Shown: in pieces, positions 17,054 to 26,582 of the stretch
Numbering within the stretch: position 1 is the first letter of the stretch
How the letters are laid out: each line of letters begins with the position of its first letter
Source: Flavobacterium sp. BFFFF1
GTDB taxonomy: Bacteria; Bacteroidota; Bacteroidia; Flavobacteriales; Flavobacteriaceae
DNA length: 64,000 bases
Direction of reading: 5' to 3'
NCBI RefSeq assembly: GCF_002256285.1
Contig: NZ_NKJE01000012.1
Location: 1-64,000, forward strand
Position numbers and translations under genes: made by a program
The notes under the pieces: model-generated
Seen by the model: only the letters and a program-made list of their open reading frames with translations
What the model was told of the DNA's origin: nothing
The model's database searches: none

Positions 17054-18961
17054 TTACGCATTGTCAATCTCGTCCTGAACCACGGCCCATTCTTCGAGCA
17101 ATTGGTCCAGATCTGATTTCTTTTGGTTGTATGCTTTAAAGAAATTTGCGTCTTCGATGTGCTTGTCGTAATTGGATGCCAAAGCTTTATCGTCGCGCTG
17201 GATATCGGTTTCCAATTGTTTTATCTGGCTTTCAATTTTACTGAGGCGATTTTGCAACGATTTGTTTTTCTTTTGGTCTTCGTATGAGATTTTCGTGCTT
17301 TCCTTTGGAGATTCCTTTTTTGCAACGTCTTTCTTCTCTACTTCGCGCATGTTCTCCATGTTCCTTTGCTCGAGGAAGAAATTGATGTCACCGAGGTATT
17401 CCCGTATTTTCTGGTCCTTAAATTCGTACACGATATTCGACATACCCTGAAGGAAATCACGGTCGTGGGATACGAGTAGCAATGTGCCTTCGAATTTCTG
17501 CAATGCCGCTTTGAGGACGTTCTTGGATTTGATGTCGAGGTGGTTCGTCGGCTCATCCATTACTAACACATTGATTGGCTGTAACAACAGTTTACAAAGC
17601 GCGAGACGGTTGCGCTCCCCTCCGGAGAGTACTTTTACCTTTTTTTCCACGTCATCGCCGCGAAACAGGAATGACCCCAGCATATCGCGTACTTTCGACC
17701 GATTTGTGTCTGTAGCGGCGTCTTCCATTGTTTGCAACAACGTAATTTCGCCATCCAGATACTCGGCCTGGTTTTGTGCAAAATAACCCACCTGGACATT
17801 GTGCCCAAGCTTTATTGTTCCTTCGAACGGAAATTCGTGAACGATGGCTTTGATAAATGTGGATTTTCCTTGCCCGTTTTGACCAACGAATGCAATTTTG
17901 CTGCCCCGTTCCACCAATAGTGAAATATCTTTCAGGATGGTTTTATCGCCGTAGGCTTTGGTAACATGTTCCGCTTCTACCACAACCCTGCCGGGCACTT
18001 TTGATATCGGGAACGATATGTTCATCACCGCGTTATCGTCTTCATCAACCTCAATACGCTCTACTTTATCGAGTTTCTTGATCAGCGATTGTGCCATGGA
18101 AGCTTTAGAAGCCTTGGCGCGGAATTTCTCAATCAGCTTTTCAGTCTCCTCAATTTTCTTCTGCTGGTTTTTCTGTGTAGCCAATTGCTTCTCCCGGATT
18201 TCGTGGCGGAGTTCCAGGTATTGCGAGTACGGCTTGTTGAAATCATAAGCCTTTCCAAGCGAAATTTCGATGGTTCGATTGGTGACGTTGTCCAGAAACA
18301 TCTTATCGTGTGATACGATTACTACCACTCCTGGGAAATTGCGCAGGAAGTTTTCGAGCCAGATAATACTTTCGATATCGAGGTGGTTTGTGGGCTCATC
18401 GAGTAATAGAATATCATTTGATTGCAGCAGCAGTTTCGCCAATTCGATACGCATACGCCATCCTCCGGAAAAAGTCTCTGTAAGGTTATTAAAATCTTCG
18501 CGCTTAAAACCAAGTCCCAGCAGGATTTTCTCAGTATCGCCCACGTAATTATAACCGCCTAAAAGTTCAAAACGGTGCGTGAAATCGGAAAGGTCCTCGA
18601 TAATCTGGGAGTATTCATCGCTTTCATAATCCGTTCTGGTAACCAACTGGTGGTTGATGGATTCGAGCTTCTTTTCTACCGCCTTGATTTCAGTAAATGC
18701 CTGGTATGCCTCTTCGAGCACAGTCCGCCCCTGTTCAAAGTCGATATCCTGCCGAAGGAAGCCGATCTTTACTTCCTTCTCTGTTGCGATACTTCCTGAG
18801 TCGGGCGTAAAATCTCGTGCGAGTATTTTCAGCATTGTCGACTTTCCGGCACCATTTTTCCCGACAAGCCCTACCCTATCGCCCGAACCGAGCCGGAAGG
18901 TTACTTCTTCAAATAAATAGGTTCCGCCAAACGAAACTGAGAGGTTGTGTATATTGAGCAT
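17054..18961 (-). CDS. ABC-F family ATPase
   Basis: 635 residues with two ATP-binding cassettes and no membrane segments. Cassette 1: Walker A GKNGAGKST (residues 34-42), signature FSGGWRMRIELAKLL, Walker B LLLLDEPTNHLD. A charged helical linker, QKKIEETEKLIEKFRAK, joins it to cassette 2: Walker A GQNGQGKST, signature LSGGERNRLALCKLL, Walker B VLVMDEPTNHLD. A coiled-coil C-terminal extension (about 555-635) follows, as in Uup-like members. ABC-F proteins act on the ribosome (translation factors or resistance) or in DNA-linked roles (Uup); the exact subfamily cannot be settled here. Divergent from the DUF983 gene. Confidence 0.9.
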   Translation of the reverse strand: MLNIHNLSVSFGGTYLFEEVTFRLGSGDRVGLVGKNGAGKSTMLKILARDFTPDSGSIATEKEVKIGFLRQDIDFEQGRTVLEEAYQAFTEIKAVEKKLESINHQLVTRTDYESDEYSQIIEDLSDFTHRFELLGGYNYVGDTEKILLGLGFKREDFNNLTETFSGGWRMRIELAKLLLQSNDILLLDEPTNHLDIESIIWLENFLRNFPGVVVIVSHDKMFLDNVTNRTIEISLGKAYDFNKPYSQYLELRHEIREKQLATQKNQQKKIEETEKLIEKFRAKASKASMAQSLIKKLDKVERIEVDEDDNAVMNISFPISKVPGRVVVEAEHVTKAYGDKTILKDISLLVERGSKIAFVGQNGQGKSTFIKAIVHEFPFEGTIKLGHNVQVGYFAQNQAEYLDGEITLLQTMEDAATDTNRSKVRDMLGSFLFRGDDVEKKVKVLSGGERNRLALCKLLLQPINVLVMDEPTNHLDIKSKNVLKAALQKFEGTLLLVSHDRDFLQGMSNIVYEFKDQKIREYLGDINFFLEQRNMENMREVEKKDVAKKESPKESTKISYEDQKKNKSLQNRLSKIESQIKQLETDIQRDDKALASNYDKHIEDANFFKAYNQKKSDLDQLLEEWAVVQDEIDNA

Positions 18962-18989
18962 TTTTCGCTTTTATCTGTGAATGTATTCG

Positions 18990-18997
18990 TAACTTTG
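18990..18997 (+). promoter_or_regulatory. -7 promoter box TAACTTTG deciding the DUF983 start
   Basis: Perfect TAnnTTTG box. Transcription would begin near 19004, downstream of the possible GTG at 19000, so the ATG at 19045 is the likely start. Confidence 0.6.
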
Positions 18998-19044
18998 CAG
19001 TGCTAAAAAAAGCCCACAAAATCAAACATTTAAATTTTTTGCAA

Positions 19045-19428
19045 ATGTTAAAAAAAGGATCCAAACTAAATAGCATTTTAACAGGAAGTTGTCCAAGATG
19101 CCAGTCTGAAAGCATGTATGAGGAAGCAAACCCTCTCAACCTGCCCAAAGTTCTAAAAATGAACGACCACTGTAGTCACTGCGGATTAAAATACATGATT
19201 GAGCCATCATTCTTTTACGGCGCAATGTATGTCAGCTACGGATTGAATGTCGCTATTGGAATTGCAGCTTTCCTGTTCTGCTTTTTCATCTTAAAAACCC
19301 AGGTTACATTTACATTTATCACTATCATAGCCACGTTGGTGGTGTCGATGCCCTTTGTATTGCGCTGGTCGCGGAATATTTACATCAATATGTTTGTTTC
19401 TTACGATAAGGACGCTGCGGGCAATTAG
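19045..19428 (+). CDS. DUF983 family zinc-ribbon membrane protein
   Basis: 127 residues from ATG 19045. An N-terminal zinc-ribbon-like pair of CxxC motifs (GSCPRCQ and DHCSHCG) is followed by FFYGAMYVSYGLNVAIG and two hydrophobic segments, the DUF983 pattern. Function unknown; this family is widespread in Bacteroidota and alphaproteobacteria. A longer GTG-initiated form from 19000 would add 15 basic residues but overlaps the predicted transcription start. Its last 4 bp overlap the convergent FAD oxidoreductase gene. Confidence 0.8.
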   Translation: MLKKGSKLNSILTGSCPRCQSESMYEEANPLNLPKVLKMNDHCSHCGLKYMIEPSFFYGAMYVSYGLNVAIGIAAFLFCFFILKTQVTFTFITIIATLVVSMPFVLRWSRNIYINMFVSYDKDAAGN

Positions 19429-20477
19429 TCTTTATTCCAAAACCTCTTAATATCTATTGAAGGGTTAAGCGGGACATTGTTTTCAATGTTTTCGAACAAC
19501 AAGTTAGCCATGTAAGGCCCAAGCATGACACCGCGCGTCCCTAGTCCATTTAGAATGTGCAAATTTTGATACTCCGGGTGTGTTCCTAACAGTGGCTTCC
19601 TGTCTTTAACCGTTGGTCTTACACCTGCAAGATGCTCCTCTATTTCGAAATCACAATTGAGGATCTCTTTAAGACGGGCAACGAGTTCCAATTTACCAGA
19701 CTCGGTAGGAAGTGCGGTTTTATCTTGCCAATTGTAGGTAGCACCAACTTTGAAACGACTATTTCCAAGAGGGAGGATAAACACGTTTGTGTTTAAGATG
19801 ACATCGAGATTCAACTCAGGAGCGTTTACTATAAACAACTCTCCCTTCGTACCGTCTAAAGGAAGGTAATTAAAAAAGGGGTTAGCATGAACACCGAAGC
19901 CTTCTGCGAACACAATGTGCTTTGCCTGAATCTCATTATAATGAATCCCGGCGGCATCAAAAGCGATAGCACGATAATCAACCGACTGATTTAACAACAT
20001 TCCGATTTCATCCAAATACCGTATATAAGCGCTTCTGAGCAGCGCTGTATCAACGTAACCAGTACGCAAAACTTCACCAAATCCGTAAGGCGAGCTAATT
20101 CCGGAATATTCCTTAGTTACTAAATCAACTGAAAGGAACTCAGATAATCCTGGCTTATCCGAAGCAATAAACCAATTATTCTGTTCTTCGACTGAAAAGA
20201 ACTTTCTTAACATCGGTACGTTGAACAATAGTCGTTGTTCTAATTTCAACTTAAATTCAAGGTCTGCATAAAAGCGCTGAAGGTAGTCAATCTGAGCTGC
20301 CCCATCCTGCAACTTACTGAACCGCTTCAATATTACCGGATTAAAAAGTCCACCAGCCACTTTAGTAGAATTTTGCGAGTCATCATCAAAAACAAGAATG
20401 GTCTTGCCATTCGCTAGCGCGGTTTCGGCAAAAGCAATCCCGGCTAAACCAGATCCTACAACCAAATAATCAACCAT
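19425..20477 (-). CDS. FAD-dependent oxidoreductase (DAO family)
   Basis: 350 residues. The N-terminal Rossmann motif DYLVVGSGLAGIAFAE binds FAD. The middle substrate domain and the C-terminal segments LAGVRPTVKDRKPLLGTHP and NGLGTRGVMLGPYMA match the D-amino-acid oxidase/glycine oxidase-like family. Substrate unknown; the enzyme is cytoplasmic. Its ATG lies just past the gldKLMN terminator, so it is probably expressed by read-through or from a weak promoter not recognised here. Confidence 0.8.
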   Translation of the reverse strand: MVDYLVVGSGLAGIAFAETALANGKTILVFDDDSQNSTKVAGGLFNPVILKRFSKLQDGAAQIDYLQRFYADLEFKLKLEQRLLFNVPMLRKFFSVEEQNNWFIASDKPGLSEFLSVDLVTKEYSGISSPYGFGEVLRTGYVDTALLRSAYIRYLDEIGMLLNQSVDYRAIAFDAAGIHYNEIQAKHIVFAEGFGVHANPFFNYLPLDGTKGELFIVNAPELNLDVILNTNVFILPLGNSRFKVGATYNWQDKTALPTESGKLELVARLKEILNCDFEIEEHLAGVRPTVKDRKPLLGTHPEYQNLHILNGLGTRGVMLGPYMANLLFENIENNVPLNPSIDIKRFWNKD

Positions 20478-20484
20478 GATAATA

Positions 20485-20517
20485 ATAAAAAAAACTCTTA
20501 CCCGAAGATAAGAGTTT
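20485..20517 (-). terminator. Terminator of the gldKLMN operon
   Basis: Nine-bp perfect stem, AAACTCTTA (20492-20500) with TAAGAGTTT (20509-20517), loop of eight, followed on the minus strand by a T run (20487-20494). It lies between gldN and the FAD oxidoreductase gene, only about 8 bp before the latter's start, so it could also act as an attenuator. Confidence 0.8.
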
Positions 20518-20541
20518 CTGTATGTTCAAAAACAAAATGAA

Positions 20542-21537
20542 TTAATAATTCCACATATCCTGCTCGAAGTTCCTGATCTTTTCCTTAATCCTTTCAGATT
20601 CGAGCAACTGCATTTGGGCATTGTCTTTCATGTAATCAGCGATTAATCTATCACCATATACATTTTCCTCATCGTAGATAACAGAATTAAAACGCCGCGA
20701 ATTTAACAAATGATCAAATGTAATCGGCATAGCCGAATTTTTGTCGTTAAACGCATTGGATGCGTGTAAAACATCTCTCGACGCGGGAAAGTAGACCCAA
20801 AACAACTCAATAACATCTGGATCATCTTTACCAACTTCTTTCGCTTCAGGAGCTACAGGACAGATTCCTAACAACCTGTATTTCATCTCACCCTGTCTTT
20901 TATCAAAATACCAGTAACCCTTGATTTTGTATGCGGAGATATCCTGAGAAGTCAAAAATCTTTCGTCTATAAATTCAGCCGACAATACCTTAGACGCAGG
21001 AAGATCCTGAGCCGGTGTAGCCGGTGAAATTACCTTACCTTTTTTATTCCGTTTCTCAGGCTGCGCCTCAACATGTCTACCCCTATATGCATCAGGATCC
21101 TGATTTATCAAATCTTTCCCAGCATCTGTCGTATCACGAAATTTAAAAGTATTTTCCAAATCCCCCAACGGACGTTTTGTGTTAAAGTAAGGATCCGCGT
21201 ACACCTCAGTAATTTTTCCTGATTTAATGCCTTTGATAATAACATCGAACAATGACCTTCTGTCTTTACCAATATTATTAGTGTCAATCGGGAAATACAT
21301 CGGAAAATTGATTCTCTCATCAAGATCAATAGTTTCCATAACGGTCTTTCCCATCATCACATCCCTGTCATGCACATATCCATATGGAAGCGGCTTGTCA
21401 TTATCAGAATTCAGTTGAGCTTCGGTTTTTTTACCTATCTCATCCGGTGTCTTTGCATTCAAAAGATTTGATTGCGCGAACGAGGTGACACTCCCAGCGA
21501 ACAATATCGCTATTGATAAAACGCTTTTACAATTCAT
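20542..21537 (-). CDS. gldN: Gliding motility/type IX secretion protein GldN
   Basis: 331 residues from ATG 21537. Signal peptide MNCKSVLSIAILFAGSVTSFA then QSNLLNAKTPDEIG. The body contains PLPYGYVHDRDVMMGKTVME and IDLDERINFPMYFPID, typical of GldN/PorN, the periplasmic partner that forms rings with the lipoprotein GldK in the type IX secretion system. A longer start at 21573 would add 12 residues before the signal peptide and is less likely. Last gene of gldKLMN; a strong terminator follows. Confidence 0.95.
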   Translation of the reverse strand: MNCKSVLSIAILFAGSVTSFAQSNLLNAKTPDEIGKKTEAQLNSDNDKPLPYGYVHDRDVMMGKTVMETIDLDERINFPMYFPIDTNNIGKDRRSLFDVIIKGIKSGKITEVYADPYFNTKRPLGDLENTFKFRDTTDAGKDLINQDPDAYRGRHVEAQPEKRNKKGKVISPATPAQDLPASKVLSAEFIDERFLTSQDISAYKIKGYWYFDKRQGEMKYRLLGICPVAPEAKEVGKDDPDVIELFWVYFPASRDVLHASNAFNDKNSAMPITFDHLLNSRRFNSVIYDEENVYGDRLIADYMKDNAQMQLLESERIKEKIRNFEQDMWNY

Positions 21538-21583
21538 AGTTGAAGTATTCAATGTGTTTGACAAAAACGCCAAACTAAATTTA

Positions 21584-23125
21584 TTATTGTATTTCGTATA
21601 TAACTATCGCAGTTTTTCTAAGTTCTATTTGCGAACCTACAAGCTTTGTCTTAATCTCCGAGAATGTAACCTGATCACCACGTGAAGTTCTCGCTAATGC
21701 AGCTTTAGCTTGGGAATTCAACTTATTACCGTTAACAACAACCGTAGGCTGTCCAGTAACTTTCATGCTGAATTGAACTACATTAAGCTGAACTTCAAAA
21801 TCAAAGTCTGGCAAAGAGGCACCAATTGTAGATGCTTCAAGCCGGGATTTCTGACCCTTAACAACGCCTGCCATACCTCCGATAGTACCTTCAGGATTTG
21901 GGATGTTCTTAATCCTAAAAACCTTTGCATCGGTAACACTTTTACCATCAGGCAACTTAGCGTTTACATTAATCTTAACCTCAGTTCCGTTTCCAGGAGA
22001 CATATTATACTTTCCCTTACCACCTGCAGGGGTCAACCCAGGCGCACTGGCAGAAACATTATTTTCAGATACTCCAGCGAAAGATATAGTCATCGGGTTA
22101 ACAACACCTCGATATACAACATTCATCTTATCAGCAGCTATTGTAGCAGAATTTGGACGTGGCACAACAACGTATTTTCCTTCAAAAGGTAACGCCACCG
22201 GCTTGTTGTCTTCCATAAAAGTAAAACTTCCTTTAATGTTTTGCTCCCCGACGCCACCCGCGGTCATATCAATAACCGCCTGACCGTTTTCAATTTTACC
22301 AGGACCGTTGAATGACGTTGGCACAGTGCTGTCGTCATAACGACCCAATACGACTTTACCAGTTACTTTCTCCCCTTGGAAGTAAGCATTTTTATCAAGA
22401 ACAACCAAAGCAGTATAGTTTTTCATAGACGAAATTTCAAGAGCCGCTTTACCAAGTAAGTTGTTATAACTATCATACTCCGCTTTCTGAATGTCATTCT
22501 GCCATGCAGATAACTTAGCGAGTGATGCAATCGCAGGGAAATGTTCAAAATGATAATTCAAATATCTTTTTTTAACTCCTTCCCTATCTTTAACATCTGC
22601 AGTATTAAATTTTTGCTCCAACTCCTTAACTACTGGAATCAATTTAGGATTAGAGCCAGCGGCCGCCTTCATTTCAGAAACATACTTATTTATCGCATTA
22701 ACGATAGAAGTTCCTTTGGCCGAATAATTGTCACCTGCAAACCAAGTTTCATCAATATGCGGACCCTTATCCATAGCTTCATACGGAAGCTTTCCGCTCT
22801 CCTTATCGATTTCAATTCCGTTGGTAGCGTCTTTTTTCAAATTCTCCACAAAATCGAAAAACTCCTTAGAAATAGCCGAAATCTTCTTAGAAACGACCTT
22901 TGCCTCGCCGAACTGAGTGGGGTTGTCCGTTCCTTTTTGATCAATTGAGGCTAACAACTGCTTGTTATTTTCAACAGAAGCTTTATTCGCAGACTCAAAC
23001 TTTTCATTCATCAATCCAAAAGCCGATAATACTTCTTTGGACATATTTAGTGCCAACATTGCAATGAAAACCAGATACATCAGGTTAATCATCTTCTGTC
23101 TAGGGGTTAATTTTCCTCCTGCCAT
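21584..23125 (-). CDS. gldM: Gliding motility/type IX secretion protein GldM
   Basis: 513 residues. The N-terminus MAGGKLTPRQKMINLMYLVF leads into the single membrane helix (about 12-33). The rest is a long periplasmic part, helical at first (to about residue 220) and then beta-rich Ig-like domains. GldM spans the periplasm and, with GldL, forms the proton-driven motor that powers type IX secretion and gliding. It lies between gldL (56 bp upstream) and gldN (46 bp downstream), the standard order. Confidence 0.97.
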   Translation of the reverse strand: MAGGKLTPRQKMINLMYLVFIAMLALNMSKEVLSAFGLMNEKFESANKASVENNKQLLASIDQKGTDNPTQFGEAKVVSKKISAISKEFFDFVENLKKDATNGIEIDKESGKLPYEAMDKGPHIDETWFAGDNYSAKGTSIVNAINKYVSEMKAAAGSNPKLIPVVKELEQKFNTADVKDREGVKKRYLNYHFEHFPAIASLAKLSAWQNDIQKAEYDSYNNLLGKAALEISSMKNYTALVVLDKNAYFQGEKVTGKVVLGRYDDSTVPTSFNGPGKIENGQAVIDMTAGGVGEQNIKGSFTFMEDNKPVALPFEGKYVVVPRPNSATIAADKMNVVYRGVVNPMTISFAGVSENNVSASAPGLTPAGGKGKYNMSPGNGTEVKINVNAKLPDGKSVTDAKVFRIKNIPNPEGTIGGMAGVVKGQKSRLEASTIGASLPDFDFEVQLNVVQFSMKVTGQPTVVVNGNKLNSQAKAALARTSRGDQVTFSEIKTKLVGSQIELRKTAIVIYEIQ

Positions 23126-23181
23126 TTTCGTTTAATTAGTTTAGTTTACTTTTAGTTAATAAGTCTTAGTGTTTAAACTAA

Positions 23182-23814
23182 TTATCCTTTGTTGCTCATT
23201 GCAGAAAGCATACCTCCATAAACATTGTTCAACGAAGCAATGTTTGCGGTCATCGACTGCATTTGTTCTTTCAGTTTGTTAGCGTTATCAGCAATCTCTT
23301 TGTTTGCCTCAGCATTTCTAGACGCACTCTCCAATTGCACTTTGTACAAACTGTTCAGTGATTCCATCTGCGCCGCTGCCATAGAAAGCTCTTCACTGTA
23401 TTTCTTAGTAGCAGCAATTCCATCTGCCGCAGGAGAAATACCTTTCGCCGCTGACTCAAAATTCTTGATACTATTACCCAAACTAGCCATCAACTCACCG
23501 TCAACTTTAGCTTCTTTCAACATCGCATCCAATTTCTGAGACAACATTCCCTGAGCATCTTTTGGCTCTTCTTTTTTCTTTTTGTCTTTAGGATCGCCAC
23601 CTGCCAATTCAGGATACACCAATGACCAATCCAACTCATTATCAACTGGATCAAATGCAGACAAGCCAAAGATTAACGCCTCAGTAACCAGACCAATAAT
23701 CAACAAAGGACCCGCTCCAGGATAATGCTGAATTTTGAAAAGTGCCCCTATGATTACAACCGCCGCTCCCATACCGTAAGCGAAATTCATTGCTTTTTTA
23801 CTTAAAAGTGCCAT
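23182..23814 (-). CDS. gldL: Gliding motility/type IX secretion protein GldL
   Basis: 210 residues. Two inner-membrane helices (about 10-28 and 36-52) flank IGALFKIQHYPGAGPLLIIG, whose conserved charged and polar positions belong to the motor channel. The cytoplasmic part is helical and begins KDKKKKEEPKDAQGMLSQ. GldL surrounds the GldM membrane helix and converts proton flow to movement. Confidence 0.97.
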   Translation of the reverse strand: MALLSKKAMNFAYGMGAAVVIIGALFKIQHYPGAGPLLIIGLVTEALIFGLSAFDPVDNELDWSLVYPELAGGDPKDKKKKEEPKDAQGMLSQKLDAMLKEAKVDGELMASLGNSIKNFESAAKGISPAADGIAATKKYSEELSMAAAQMESLNSLYKVQLESASRNAEANKEIADNANKLKEQMQSMTANIASLNNVYGGMLSAMSNKG

Positions 23815-23866
23815 AATAAATAATTTTTTTTGTTAATTAGAATAGTTTATAATAAAGTTGGTTAAT

Positions 23867-25282
23867 TTAATTTTTTGGCGCATTACCTGTGGTCTGAACC
23901 CCCATGTAATCCTGTACAGTCCTGAATCCGATGTAGCTCCTTGCCGTGTCAGCGTATTCGAAATCACGTGTACTTACCTGTAGGTAATAAGAAACATCTT
24001 TCCACGATCCTCCACGAACCACTTTACGTTGGTTCTTCGTATCAGGCACGTTCGGGTTCATCGTAGAAACATACTCGTAAGCCCCCGGATCATAAGACGA
24101 ATCAGTCCACTCAGAAACGTTACCAGCCATGTTATACAAATTGTAACCATTCGGGTCATATGACTTTGCTTCTACAGTATACAATGCACCGTCCGCTGCA
24201 TAATCCCCTCTATTTGGTTTAAAGTTAGCGAGGAAACAACCCCTGTCGCTCTTCGCATAAGGACCTCCCCATGGGTAAGTAGCAGACTGAAGACCTCCTC
24301 TTGCAGCATACTCCCATTCAGCTTCAGTTGGAAGACGGAAAGAATTCACTAAATCCTGGTGTTTCTTCTTCGACTTTACGTAAGTATTTTTATTCAACGT
24401 TCTCCACGCGCAGAACGCTTTAGCCTGCTTCCAGGTAACGCCCACTACAGGATATTCGCTATATGCCTGATGCCAGAAATAATCATTATGCATAGGCTCA
24501 TTGTATGAATATGCAAAGTCTTTAATCCACGCAGTAGTGTCCGGATAAATTCCAACCTGTTCTGTCTTGATAAATTCCTTTCTTTTGCCTTTTTTAGCCT
24601 TGGCAGCGGCCTGAATATCCATCCAGGAATAACGGAACTTCAACTTAGAAACATCAATTGTTCTTAAGCCGTTATATGACTCAGCAACAGGAATATACAT
24701 CGAATCCATTACCTCAACGTAATACTCATCAGGATATTTAGCAGTACTGGTTTGCAATTTAACTTTCTTATTCAGTTTTCTACCCGCATACATGTCATCA
24801 CCATCTCCAACACTATAGTAATTCTCATACATATACTTGTCATAAGGCGTCATCTTTGCAGGATCAGCATCGTTGAAAGCATAATCATTGATACTTCCTC
24901 CGGATTTACCTTTAGCTTTGGTAGGCGCAGAAGTACCTGCCTGAGCCCCCCCACCAACTTCATCCGCAAGGATAGCAAGGCGAACACGGATTGTCGAGTC
25001 TTTTACCCACTCCACAAACTGACGGTATTCACTATTGGTGATCTCGGTCTCATCCATATAGAATGAGCGAACGGTAACTGTCTTTGTAGGAGCATCACCT
25101 ATGTTAGCCAAATCATCATCTGATTTACCCATGATAAAAGCGCCGCCTGGAACTAATGACATTCCATAAGGTTTCTCAGGATGCCATTTTTTTCCTTTCA
25201 CACCAACGAGTTCCCCTTTATCGCTTGAACCACAGCTGAACAATAATGATGATAATGCTGCAAATGCAATGAACTTCTTCAT
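23867..25282 (-). CDS. gldK: Gliding motility/type IX secretion lipoprotein GldK
   Basis: 471 residues. Lipoprotein signal MKKFIAFAALSSLLFSC with lipidated Cys17. The body has a formylglycine-generating-enzyme/sulfatase-modifying fold: MSLVPGGAFIMGKSDDD, MDETEITNSEYRQFVEW, LPTEAEWEYAARGG, NMAGNVSEWTDSSYDPG and VVRGGSWKDVSYYLQVSTRD. In GldK this fold serves as a structural component of the outer-membrane-associated ring with GldN. First gene of the operon, with a promoter candidate 40 nt upstream. Confidence 0.97.
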   Translation of the reverse strand: MKKFIAFAALSSLLFSCGSSDKGELVGVKGKKWHPEKPYGMSLVPGGAFIMGKSDDDLANIGDAPTKTVTVRSFYMDETEITNSEYRQFVEWVKDSTIRVRLAILADEVGGGAQAGTSAPTKAKGKSGGSINDYAFNDADPAKMTPYDKYMYENYYSVGDGDDMYAGRKLNKKVKLQTSTAKYPDEYYVEVMDSMYIPVAESYNGLRTIDVSKLKFRYSWMDIQAAAKAKKGKRKEFIKTEQVGIYPDTTAWIKDFAYSYNEPMHNDYFWHQAYSEYPVVGVTWKQAKAFCAWRTLNKNTYVKSKKKHQDLVNSFRLPTEAEWEYAARGGLQSATYPWGGPYAKSDRGCFLANFKPNRGDYAADGALYTVEAKSYDPNGYNLYNMAGNVSEWTDSSYDPGAYEYVSTMNPNVPDTKNQRKVVRGGSWKDVSYYLQVSTRDFEYADTARSYIGFRTVQDYMGVQTTGNAPKN

Positions 25283-25321
25283 ATAAATTTGGGTTAAAAT
25301 GTATTCATATTTTTAAGGGCG

Positions 25322-25352
25322 TAAACCTATCTATTATTTTTTTAAAAAACAA
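25322..25352 (-). promoter_or_regulatory. Promoter candidate of gldKLMN
   Basis: Minus strand: TTG at 25350-25352, 20 nt spacer, then TAGGTTTA (25322-25329), one base from TAnnTTTG. Predicted leader about 34 nt. Confidence 0.5.
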
Positions 25353-25428
25353 TTTTTTTACTAACAAAAACTTAAAAATGTGTGAAATCAGCAGTAAATA
25401 CAAAACTTTACGCATCAATGTAACTGAT

Positions 25429-26580
25429 TTACAGCATATTCTTTCGCTGTGCTTTCCACCACCTTCCAGGCAACTCCTGGTTGCAGGCTTCTTCGTAATC
25501 TTTATAGGAACACGGTAATAACGTGTTTCTTTTTAATTTATTATTTCCGGTTGAAACATACGGAATTTCAATCCACCAACGGTCTGTTTTATTGCTTTTA
25601 TAAAACACCAATTGATCATCATCAATCGGAACAGTGTACTTTAAATAATTCTCACGGCTACCAAAAGGATATTCATTCGAACGGTAATTAATTCCCTCTA
25701 TAAAATACCAGATGATCTGGGCGATTAGCACCGATTCCTGCGCCGAGTTTCCGTGATTGAATATGCCAAATAAAGAAACTCGATCACTGATTCCCGCATA
25801 GCGCGCCAACGCACACACTTCTTTTCCATTGAAGCCGTTAGGCGTAAAAGTAACAAAATTACCTGAATCAGAAGACTTTACGGATGTTAAATCTAAACTC
25901 ACAAGGTCTGCATCTCGAAAAACATGTTCCGAAATCGATATATTGGCACAAACTTCTCCGAGTCGGTAAGCATCAAAAAACAACTTTTCAATCAAATCAA
26001 TTTCTTCCTGAGAATTGTAATAGGTCTGAAATCCAATATTGCTGTAATTAAACAGGTTTGTCGGCTCGTCCATGAGCATCTTCGTAAGGTACGAATCCGC
26101 ACTGATTTCACCCTCATGCTTCCCAAAATCAAATCGGCTGTCAATCGACACCAGATTAACCATTTGTTCCAGATTATCATAAGCCCGGTAGAGTGCATAC
26201 GTAAGATCTTGTGTGCCACCTATTATAATAGGTATGATTTTTCTCTTAATCAGGTTTGAAACTACTCCCTGAACAGCAAAGTAGGTGTCTGACAAGGAAT
26301 TCCCCGGAGCGATGTCCCCTAAGTCCGCAACTGCAGCGTCCCAATTACCAGGGAAAAGCTCGTACAATTGCTTTCTGATACTGTCGAGATCAACTTCCTC
26401 ATACCCGAGATGTTTACCTCTATTTTCCAATACCCCTACAACAGCAATCCTAACACTGCTCAGGTCAGGAAAGTCTGTCCCAGAATGCATCATCACTTTA
26501 CTTCCAAAATGCTGCGAAGACAGCGCTTCCGTATACGAAATAATGTCAGCACTTACAGGCTTAAGAAAATCCAGTTCCAT
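25429..26580 (-). CDS. Arginase/formimidoylglutamase-fold protein with degenerate metal site
   Basis: 383 residues. The ureohydrolase fold is recognisable, but the metal ligands are altered. The usual GG(D/S)H is GGTQD (Gln124 in place of His). The usual DxHxD is D147-S-R149-F-D151 (Arg in place of the central His). The usual SxDxDxxDP is SLDLTSVKS (Asp230 kept, Thr232 in place of the second Asp). Three of six manganese ligands are therefore missing, and ordinary arginase or formiminoglutamase activity is doubtful. It starts 2 bp after the topA stop, so it is probably co-transcribed with topA. Databases may label it formimidoylglutamase by fold. Confidence 0.8.
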   Translation of the reverse strand: MELDFLKPVSADIISYTEALSSQHFGSKVMMHSGTDFPDLSSVRIAVVGVLENRGKHLGYEEVDLDSIRKQLYELFPGNWDAAVADLGDIAPGNSLSDTYFAVQGVVSNLIKRKIIPIIIGGTQDLTYALYRAYDNLEQMVNLVSIDSRFDFGKHEGEISADSYLTKMLMDEPTNLFNYSNIGFQTYYNSQEEIDLIEKLFFDAYRLGEVCANISISEHVFRDADLVSLDLTSVKSSDSGNFVTFTPNGFNGKEVCALARYAGISDRVSLFGIFNHGNSAQESVLIAQIIWYFIEGINYRSNEYPFGSRENYLKYTVPIDDDQLVFYKSNKTDRWWIEIPYVSTGNNKLKRNTLLPCSYKDYEEACNQELPGRWWKAQRKNML

Positions 26581-26582
26581 TT

